DNA of 64,000 bases from Yoonia rosea (GTDB lineage Bacteria; Pseudomonadota; Alphaproteobacteria; Rhodobacterales; Rhodobacteraceae): the NCBI RefSeq assembly GCF_900156505.1, contig NZ_FTPR01000001.1, positions 1,550,001 to 1,614,000 of the forward strand, written 5' to 3'. The translations under genes were made by a program, and so were the position numbers. The notes under the pieces are model-generated. The model saw nothing but the letters and a program-made list of their open reading frames with translations. It had not been told where the DNA came from and did not search any database. Below, in pieces: positions 58,083 to 64,000 of this stretch. The first letter of the stretch is position 1, and each line of letters opens with the position of its first letter.

Positions 58083-59294
58083 ATGGCTTCTCTTCCGATG
58101 ATCCGCTTTCTGGATCGCACTACACCACCGCATATCATCACGCTTGTGTTGATTACCGGCATGTCCGCACTGAATATGTCAATCTTCCTGCCGTCACTGG
58201 CAACGATGACGACCTATTTTAACACTGACTATGCCATCATGCAGATTTCCCTGTCGGGTTATCTGGCGGCGACGGCTGTCTTGCAGGTCTTCGTCGGCCC
58301 GATCTCTGATCGCTTCGGGCGGCGGGTGATGGTGTTGGGATCGCTGCTTATCTTCGTGCTTGCCACCATTGGCGCGCTGATGGCGACCACAGTCGAGACA
58401 TTTCTATTCTTCCGCATTATCCAAGCCGCTGTCGCGACCTGCATGGCGCTGGGACGTGCGATCGTGCGCGATATCGTTCCCGAGGATCAAGCCGCCTCAA
58501 TGATCGGCTATGTCACGATGGGTATGGCGCTGGTTCCGATGCTGGGCCCGATGCTGGGCGGCGCGCTGGAACAAGCCTTCGATTGGCATGCGACCTTTGT
58601 TTTTCTGGCCCTCGCCGGCATGGCAACATTCGCGCTATGCTATTTCGACTTGGGTGAAACCGTTGCAGGCAAAGGCACCAGCTTCAGTGACCAGCTTGCC
58701 TCCTATCCCGAACTCCTGCGTTCACCGCGGTTTTGGGGCTACGTGCTTTGCGCGGCCTTCGGCTCGGGCGCGTTTTTTGCCCTGTTGGGTGGCGCATCCT
58801 TCGTCGCCTCCGAGATTTTCGGCCTTTCACCGGTATGGAGCGGGATCGCGATTGGCGCACCCGCCCTTGGCTATGCTTTCGGCAATTTCCTGTCGGGACG
58901 GTATTCAGTGCAGTTTGGCATCAACCGTATGGCCTTGATCGGGACAGCGATCACGATTGCCGGTCTTGGCATCTCGGCCATCCTGACCTTGGCAGACGTG
59001 GTTCATCCCCTCAACTTTTTCGGGTTCTGCGTCTTCCTTGGCTTGGGCAACGGCATGACGCTGCCCAACGTGATGGCAGGCTCCATCTCGGTGCGCCCGC
59101 ATCTGGCAGGAACGGCAAGCGGGCTTGGCGGGGCCATCATGATCGGCGGCGGGGCTGCGCTTTCGCAATTCGCGGGCGGCATCCTCACCGTAGAAAGCGG
59201 CACACTGCCGTTGCAATTGCTGATGCTTGGCGTGTCGGTTTTGGCCATGCTGTCGGTGCTATTTGTCGTCTGGCGGGAACGCCGCATCGCTTGA
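58083..59294 (+). CDS. MFS drug-resistance transporter (Bcr/CflA type)
   Basis: A 403-residue, 12-segment proton-driven exporter. GPISDRFGRRVMVLG near residue 78 is MFS motif A, and RAIVRDIVPED near 133 with MGMALVPMLGPMLGGAL near 150 (motif C) mark the drug:H+ antiporter Bcr/CflA group. It starts 190 bases from pccB, divergently, so it shares the region with the PccR-like sites, and pccR follows 51 bases downstream. Substrate unknown. Confidence 0.9.
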   Translation: MASLPMIRFLDRTTPPHIITLVLITGMSALNMSIFLPSLATMTTYFNTDYAIMQISLSGYLAATAVLQVFVGPISDRFGRRVMVLGSLLIFVLATIGALMATTVETFLFFRIIQAAVATCMALGRAIVRDIVPEDQAASMIGYVTMGMALVPMLGPMLGGALEQAFDWHATFVFLALAGMATFALCYFDLGETVAGKGTSFSDQLASYPELLRSPRFWGYVLCAAFGSGAFFALLGGASFVASEIFGLSPVWSGIAIGAPALGYAFGNFLSGRYSVQFGINRMALIGTAITIAGLGISAILTLADVVHPLNFFGFCVFLGLGNGMTLPNVMAGSISVRPHLAGTASGLGGAIMIGGGAALSQFAGGILTVESGTLPLQLLMLGVSVLAMLSVLFVVWRERRIA

Positions 59295-59301
59295 CGCGTC
59301 C

Positions 59302-59337
59302 TTTGCAGTGGCTAATGTGATTTAGCAAACTTGCAAA
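59302..59337 (+). promoter_or_regulatory. PccR-like half-sites upstream of pccR (possible autoregulation)
   Basis: TTTGCAGT (59302), TTAGCAAA (59322) and CTTGCAAA (59330) lie directly before the pccR ATG at 59346. The last two are contiguous, with starts eight bases apart, as in the 57998/58006 pair upstream of pccB. This fits autoregulation by PccR. Confidence 0.65.
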
Positions 59338-59345
59338 GGTGCGAT

Positions 59346-60746
59346 ATGGCTGTTCAGAAACTTTATGCCGGAGCAAAACTGCGTGAACTGCGTGGCAGGC
59401 TGTCCCTGACGCAAAAGAGTTTTGCCGAAAAACTCGGGGTATCGCTGCCTTACCTGAACCAGATGGAAAACAACAACAGGCCGGTTTCAACGGCGGTTGT
59501 TCTGGGGTTGGCGCAGGAATTCGGCTTTGACGTAACCGAACTGCAATCGGGTGACGAGGCCCGCCTTGTCAGCGATATGCGCGAGGCGCTGGCCGATCCG
59601 GTCTTTACCGGCCCTGCCCCTGCGCTCGCGGATATGCGCCTTGCGGCGGCGAACGCCCCTGCTCTTGCGCGCGCCTTTCTTGATCTGCACGCCGCATACC
59701 GCCAGACCCACGAACGGCTGGCATCATTGGACGAGGCCTTGGGCCGCGAAGACGCCCGCCTGCGCCCCAGCCCATGGGAAGAAGTGCGCGATTTCTTTCA
59801 TTATTGCGACAATTATATTGATGCCGTCGACCGCGCCGCCGAACGGTTCGCCAGCCGCACAACCCCCGGCGAGGCAATGGCAGATGCCGCCGTGCGCATG
59901 CTGGACAGTCACGGGATTACCACCGTGTTCAAGGATGTCGCCGACATGCGGCACTTTGATCCGGCAACCAAGACCCTGACGATCTCGCAATATGCCAGTC
60001 ACGCCACACAGACCTTTCAGCTTTTGCTGCAACTGGCGCTGATCGCACAAGAGCCGCTGCTGGAAGCCACGCTTGACCTTGCACGCTTTCAATCGGACGA
60101 GGCGCGCAGCATCGCCAAAGTGGGGCTGGCCAATTATTTCGCAGGGGCCGCGCTGATGCCCTATGGCGCATTCCTGTCCGCGGCTCAAGCCACGCGGCAC
60201 GATCTTGAGGTTCTTTCAGCGCGGTTTGGCGCATCCATCGAACAGGTCGCCCACCGGCTGTCCACGCTGCAACGCCCCGGTGCCAAAGGCATCCCGTTCT
60301 TCTTTGTCCGCGTCGATCAGGCGGGCACGATCACGAAACGGCACTCGGCCACAACCCTGCAATTTGCACGCTACGGCGGGGCGTGTCCGCTGTGGAACGT
60401 GCATCAGGCATTCGAATTGCCCGGACAATTCCTGCGCCAATTGGCCGAAACCCCCGATGGCGTGCGCTATTTCTGCCTTGCGCGGGATGTAAGCAAATCG
60501 GGCGGTGCCTATAATGTCCCGACCCGCCGCTATGCCATCGGGCTGGGCTGTGAGGTGAAACATGCACCCGCCTTGGTCTATGCCGACCACATGGATCTTG
60601 GCGCCGCCGAGACCTATGCGCCAATCGGGATTTCCTGCCGGATTTGTGAGCGGCGGAACTGCCATCAACGCTCTGTGCCACCATTGGAACGGCAATTGCG
60701 CGTTGACCCCGACCGTCGCGGCATCCTGCCCTATCAGCTTGACTAA
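59346..60746 (+). CDS. pccR: Short-chain fatty acyl-CoA regulator PccR (ScfR family)
   Basis: A 466-residue regulator: XRE HTH at about residues 5-65 (LRGRLSLTQKSFAEKLG, SLPYLNQMENNNRP), a long helical middle with the IrrE/DUF955-like region (around 225-290), where the metal HExxH is lost (LALIAQEP stands there), and a DUF2083-type C-terminal with Cys-rich SCRICERRNCHQRS near 428. ScfR proteins sense acyl-CoA; PccR controls propionyl-CoA carboxylase in Rhodobacter sphaeroides. The pccB gene 1.5 kb away and half-sites at both promoters support this role. Confidence 0.88.
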   Translation: MAVQKLYAGAKLRELRGRLSLTQKSFAEKLGVSLPYLNQMENNNRPVSTAVVLGLAQEFGFDVTELQSGDEARLVSDMREALADPVFTGPAPALADMRLAAANAPALARAFLDLHAAYRQTHERLASLDEALGREDARLRPSPWEEVRDFFHYCDNYIDAVDRAAERFASRTTPGEAMADAAVRMLDSHGITTVFKDVADMRHFDPATKTLTISQYASHATQTFQLLLQLALIAQEPLLEATLDLARFQSDEARSIAKVGLANYFAGAALMPYGAFLSAAQATRHDLEVLSARFGASIEQVAHRLSTLQRPGAKGIPFFFVRVDQAGTITKRHSATTLQFARYGGACPLWNVHQAFELPGQFLRQLAETPDGVRYFCLARDVSKSGGAYNVPTRRYAIGLGCEVKHAPALVYADHMDLGAAETYAPIGISCRICERRNCHQRSVPPLERQLRVDPDRRGILPYQLD

Positions 60747-60791
60747 ACGACGCATTCCCGCTGCTATGATCACATTCAGGGAGGAACGCTC

Positions 60792-61244
60792 ATGGAACTG
60801 AAAGGTTCAAAAGTCATCGCCGCCGATATTGATACGGTATGGAGACATCTCAACTCACCAGAAACACTCAAGGCCTGCATTCCGGGATGTGAAGAGTTGA
60901 CCGGTTCGCCCGAAGAAGGTTTTGCCGCAGTCGTCAAACAAAAGGTCGGGCCCGTAAAGGCGACGTTCAAAGGCGAAGTCACCTTGGAAAATGTCGTGCC
61001 CGGCAAGAGCTATACCATCACCGGCGAAGGCAAAGGTGGCGTTGCCGGATTTGCCAAAGGCGGGGCCGATGTGGTGCTGACCGAGGTCGAGGGCGGCACC
61101 GAACTGACCTATGACGTCGAGGCGAAAGTGGGCGGTAAACTGGCGCAATTGGGCAGCCGGATTATCGGAGGATTCGCCCGCAAGATGGCGGACGAATTCT
61201 TTGAACGTTTTCAGAACGCCGTCGAAGACGGTGAAGCAGCCTGA
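60792..61244 (+). CDS. CoxG-like SRPBCC protein
   Basis: A 150-residue START/SRPBCC-fold protein of the CO-dehydrogenase subunit G (CoxG) family: KGSKVIAADIDTVWRHLNSP at the start, LKACIPGCEEL near 29, and AGFAKGGADVVLTEVEGGTEL near 80. CoxG helps recruit or mature CO dehydrogenase at the membrane, but many homologues lie apart from cox genes, as here. It follows pccR by 45 bases and may be cotranscribed. It converges on the YdcH-like gene with no gap. Confidence 0.87.
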   Translation: MELKGSKVIAADIDTVWRHLNSPETLKACIPGCEELTGSPEEGFAAVVKQKVGPVKATFKGEVTLENVVPGKSYTITGEGKGGVAGFAKGGADVVLTEVEGGTELTYDVEAKVGGKLAQLGSRIIGGFARKMADEFFERFQNAVEDGEAA

Positions 61245-61484
61245 TCAGGCCGCCCGGAGCGCCGCCGCGACCTGATCCTTCAGTAACATTCGCTGTTTGC
61301 GCATCTCGCTCATGTGCAGATCATCCGTGGGTTCGACATCTGTTTCGGCCCGATGAATCGCGCGGTTCAGCGCATGGTATTCTTCGTAAATCTTGGCGAA
61401 ATGTGCATCATTTTCCTTGAGCGATTGCATTGCTACGATCTGGTTTGGAAACTCTTCAATAAGTTCGTGCGGGGTGTGCGACAT
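61245..61484 (-). CDS. YdcH/DUF465 family small protein
   Basis: A 79-residue helical hairpin protein of the DUF465 family: SLKENDAHFAKIYEEYHALN near residue 20, then HRAETDVEPTDDLHMSEMRKQR and LLKDQVAAALRAA. Function is unknown, though the family is widespread in proteobacteria. AGGA eight bases before the ATG sets the start. Its stop touches that of coxG. Confidence 0.85.
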   Translation of the reverse strand: MSHTPHELIEEFPNQIVAMQSLKENDAHFAKIYEEYHALNRAIHRAETDVEPTDDLHMSEMRKQRMLLKDQVAAALRAA

Positions 61485-61557
61485 CACAATGATCCTTTGT
61501 TGATTGGTCACTGTGATCCTAGCGTTCCCGAGCGCGGCTTTCATTGATCCGGATCAA

Positions 61558-62202
61558 CTACCGGCGGGCCGCGCGCCAACCTGCGGCTTCGGCCTCGGCC
61601 CGCGTACAGAACCAACGCTCGCCATTGGCGGGGTTGATACGGGTGCGGTTGTAATGTTCCTGTCCGGGCATGTGATAGATACGACCCGAGGACGAGATAT
61701 TACCTTTGATCGCGCAATTCCGGTTCGGCACCGGATCATCTGCGAATTGGGTGGCGCGAAAATCGGATGGCATCTGCACGTCCACGGCCCAAAGCCCGCG
61801 TTCCGCAATCGCGGCAGCCTTTTCATCAAGATCATAGGTTTCGGAATAGCGCCGGAATGCCCAGGCCATGCCGGAATAGACAATCAACTGGCCCATGTCC
61901 TGCCCGTCGACCGTACATTGCGCCACGACGCGGCCGTAACGGTCGATGTCGCGCTGTTGGCAGCGGGCATAGGTGCCTTCAAAACGATTGCGCACCGCAT
62001 CGCGGGTCCAGGCGCCGCAATCCCACTGCCGCCCGTCCGCCGAACAGGGTTGCCCCATTTCCGGCGCATCAATCCCGAAAAGCCGCACCCGTGTGCCGCC
62101 CACGTCGATTGTGTCGGCATCAATCACGCGGACCGTGCCGTTGGGGGCCGCCATCGCTGGAGTGGCACAGAGCGCCACAAGAAGGGTCAACAAGCGAAAC
62201 AT
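61558..62202 (-). CDS. Exported thermonuclease-family protein
   Basis: A 214-residue secreted nuclease-like protein. Signal peptide FRLLTLLVALCATPAMA, then a staphylococcal-nuclease fold at about 22-150: VRVIDADTIDVGGTRVRLFGIDAPE near residue 24 (Asp, Arg), RDIDRYGRVVAQC near 85 (Arg), DLDEKAAAIAERGLW near 125. A C-terminal 45-residue module with two Cys (NCAIKGNISSSG, RWFCTRAEAEAAGW) resembles small Cys-containing binding domains found after SNase domains. It probably acts on extracellular or periplasmic nucleic acid. Confidence 0.87.
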   Translation of the reverse strand: MFRLLTLLVALCATPAMAAPNGTVRVIDADTIDVGGTRVRLFGIDAPEMGQPCSADGRQWDCGAWTRDAVRNRFEGTYARCQQRDIDRYGRVVAQCTVDGQDMGQLIVYSGMAWAFRRYSETYDLDEKAAAIAERGLWAVDVQMPSDFRATQFADDPVPNRNCAIKGNISSSGRIYHMPGQEHYNRTRINPANGERWFCTRAEAEAAGWRAARR

Positions 62203-62286
62203 TCTCTGAGTTAGAGAAGAGTTAAGCCCTGCTTCAAGCCCGATTGGGGATAAAGGTTAAAAGAGTGTTAACATGTCACAGGTTTC

Positions 62287-63945
62287 TTACCGCTGCTGCG
62301 TTTCCCAGTGCGGATGGATCCACGGCTGATCATTTGCGGGCGCCAAAGGTTGCCGTTGCAGGATGTGATCTGCCGCCTTCTCGCCAACCATGATCGAAGG
62401 CCCGTTGGTGTTGCCATTGGTGACACGCGGAAAGATCGAACTATCCGCCACGCGCAGACCCGTGACCCCGATCACACGGGTTTCAGGATCGACCACCGCC
62501 ATCGGATCGCTGGGGTCGCCCATCTTGCAGGTGCCGCAGGGGTGATAGGCGCTTTCAGCGTGTTCACGGATCACGGCGTCAAGCTCTTCATCGGTTTGGG
62601 CCGCATCACCCGGTTGGATTTCATGGCCACGGAATTCATCGAATGCCGGTTGCGCAAAAATCTCGCGGGTCAGGCGGATACAGGTGCGGAAGTCTTCCCA
62701 GTCCTGCGGATGGGACATATAATTGAATTCGATTTTCGGGTGATCATTCGGGTCGGCTGACCGCAACGTGACCTGCCCGCGCGATTGGGATCGCATCGGC
62801 CCGACATGCGCCTGAAACCCGTGGCCTTCGGGGACGGTCTTGCCATCATAGCTGACGGCAATCGGCAGGAAATGGTATTGGATATCGGGATATTTGACGC
62901 CCGCTTTGGAGCGGATGAAACCTGCGCTCTCGAATTGGTTCGAACTGCCAAGGCCGGTTTTCCACAAAAGCCACTCCAGCCCGATTTTCGCTTTGCCGCG
63001 GATATTCCAATGCGCGAAAAGCGAGACCGGTTTTGTCGCGGCCTGCTGGATGTAAAGTTCCAGATGGTCCTGCAGGTTCTGGCCGACACCGGGGCGGTCG
63101 GCGATGACCTCAATCCCGTGCTCCGCCAGATGTGCGGCGGGGCCAATGCCCGAAAGCATCAGCAGTTTGGGTGAGTTCAGTGACGAGGCCGCGATGATGA
63201 CCTCTTTATTGGCTTTGATCACCTCGATCTTCTTGCCACGGCTGACCTCAACCCCGACGGCGCGGCCATTCTCGATCACGATGCGCCGCGCCAGCGCATG
63301 GGTGATATTACAGTTGGGACGCTTGAGCGCAGGACGCAGGTAGGCCGTTGCCGCCGACCAGCGCTTGCCTTTGTAAATGGTGGCGTCGAACGGTCCGAAC
63401 CCTTCCTGCTGCTCGCCGTTATAGTCATCTGTGACAGGATAGCCCGCCTGACGCCCTGCTTCGACAAAAGCGCGTGTGAGGGGGTTTTTGCGCGGGCCGC
63501 GGGTGACATACAGCGGCCCGTCTTTGCCGCGCCATGCCGGATCACCGCCATGGCCACCATCGTGCCAATGCTCCATCCGTTTGAAATAGGGCAGCACATC
63601 GGCATAGGACCAGCCGTGCGCACCGCTTTCTGCCCAATAGTCATAATCGCATGCGTGCCCGCGCACATAGATCATGCCGTTGATCGAGGAAGATCCGCCG
63701 ATCACCTTGCCCCGTGGCGTGACCAACTGCCGCCCACCCAAATGTGGCTCGGGCTCGGATTTCATGCCCCAGTCATAGCGCGACATATTCATCGGATAAG
63801 AGAGTGCCGCCGGCATCTGGATGAACGGCCCTGCATCGGAGCCGCCATATTCGATGATAAGGACCTGCTTGCCTGCTTCGGCAAGACGGTAGGCGATGGC
63901 GCAGCCAGCAGAGCCTGCGCCGACGATGACATAATCAGCCTGCAT
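62287..63945 (-). CDS. betA: Choline dehydrogenase (GMC oxidoreductase)
   Basis: BetA oxidises choline to betaine aldehyde (and on to glycine betaine), the osmoprotectant pathway. The 552-residue FAD enzyme has [18 protein letters not shown] near residue 5, the GMC signature [20 protein letters not shown] near 78, and the C-terminal HPCGTCKMG near 465 with [18 protein letters not shown] near 510 (catalytic His/Asn region). AAGGAG seven bases before the ATG sets the start. Other bet genes would lie beyond the window. Related GMC enzymes for other alcohols cannot be fully excluded. Confidence 0.92.
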   Translation of the reverse strand: MQADYVIVGAGSAGCAIAYRLAEAGKQVLIIEYGGSDAGPFIQMPAALSYPMNMSRYDWGMKSEPEPHLGGRQLVTPRGKVIGGSSSINGMIYVRGHACDYDYWAESGAHGWSYADVLPYFKRMEHWHDGGHGGDPAWRGKDGPLYVTRGPRKNPLTRAFVEAGRQAGYPVTDDYNGEQQEGFGPFDATIYKGKRWSAATAYLRPALKRPNCNITHALARRIVIENGRAVGVEVSRGKKIEVIKANKEVIIAASSLNSPKLLMLSGIGPAAHLAEHGIEVIADRPGVGQNLQDHLELYIQQAATKPVSLFAHWNIRGKAKIGLEWLLWKTGLGSSNQFESAGFIRSKAGVKYPDIQYHFLPIAVSYDGKTVPEGHGFQAHVGPMRSQSRGQVTLRSADPNDHPKIEFNYMSHPQDWEDFRTCIRLTREIFAQPAFDEFRGHEIQPGDAAQTDEELDAVIREHAESAYHPCGTCKMGDPSDPMAVVDPETRVIGVTGLRVADSSIFPRVTNGNTNGPSIMVGEKAADHILQRQPLAPANDQPWIHPHWETQQR

Positions 63946-64000
63946 CAGCGCGCTCCTTGCGCCTGACGGCGCTCGTCGCGGGGCGAAGAATGCGCGCAAG

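Overview
The window looks like chromosomal DNA of a marine Rhodobacteraceae (Roseobacter-group) alphaproteobacterium. The reasons are the moderately high G+C coding style, the short ProRS, LdtR-type MarR and HdaA proteins, the DUF1194 and Hint families common in that group, the LolC-LolD and ppk-ppx arrangements, and a propionyl-CoA assimilation locus with a PccR-type regulator. This assignment is inference from family content; no rRNA is present. The only RNA gene seen is tRNA-Glu(UUC).

Layout. 1-8.4 kb: recJ, tRNA-Glu, a 2OG-Fe(II) oxygenase-like gene, gloA, two tandem secreted DUF1194 (VWA) genes, ldtR, sdhE with an XRE regulator, and aspartate aminotransferase. 8.4-13.2 kb: a minus-strand block with a PCuAC copper chaperone and DUF2946-like partner, a hydroxyacid dehydrogenase-csaA-proC operon, and a secreted PilJ/Cache sensor-like protein with no signalling output domain. 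14-18.6 kb: ybjN, a lipoprotein gene, a decayed second copy of the ybjN 5' region, an M42 peptidase, an unrecognised gene with a RiPP-leader-like N-terminus, and an orphan methyltransferase. 18.8-29 kb: ubiK, the overlapping trio lgt-MidA-type methyltransferase-pgeF, a Hint-domain protein, a MATE pump, a NicO/DUF1007 metal-transport pair, DUF4166 plus an epimerase, and a secreted alpha/beta hydrolase. 29-33 kb: parE, then an A+T-rich accessory gene whose stop lies one base from the parE stop, then a third DUF1194 gene. 33-39.4 kb: two related cytochromes c around a DUF3047 gene, lolD-lolC, DUF2937, peroxiredoxin and proS. 39.5-46.5 kb: AI-2E transporter, hdaA, ppk1, ppx and a PP2C phosphatase. 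46.5-62 kb: propionate/methylmalonyl-CoA functions (methylmalonyl-CoA mutase heading a five-gene operon, pccA, pccB, pccR) mixed with small secreted proteins and an MFS pump, then coxG-like, YdcH-like and nuclease genes. 62.3-63.9 kb: betA.

How genes work together. PccB and PccA carboxylate propionyl-CoA and the mutase converts the (R)-epimer of the product to succinyl-CoA; no obvious methylmalonyl-CoA epimerase is present. PccR probably controls the locus through TTTGCAAA-like half-sites seen upstream of pccB and pccR, with a weaker one upstream of the mutase. HdaA (control of DnaA) sits directly before ppk1 and ppx (polyphosphate synthesis and breakdown). LolC-LolD and Lgt serve lipoprotein export and maturation, and several lipoproteins are encoded here.

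Most of the window is ordinary core genome. The parts that deserve attention are the decayed ybjN duplication flanking a lipoprotein gene, the accessory gene after parE, the standalone PilJ/Cache protein, the leader-like protein at 16.9 kb, the PccR sites, and a strong terminator about 20 bases upstream of the pccA start codon.
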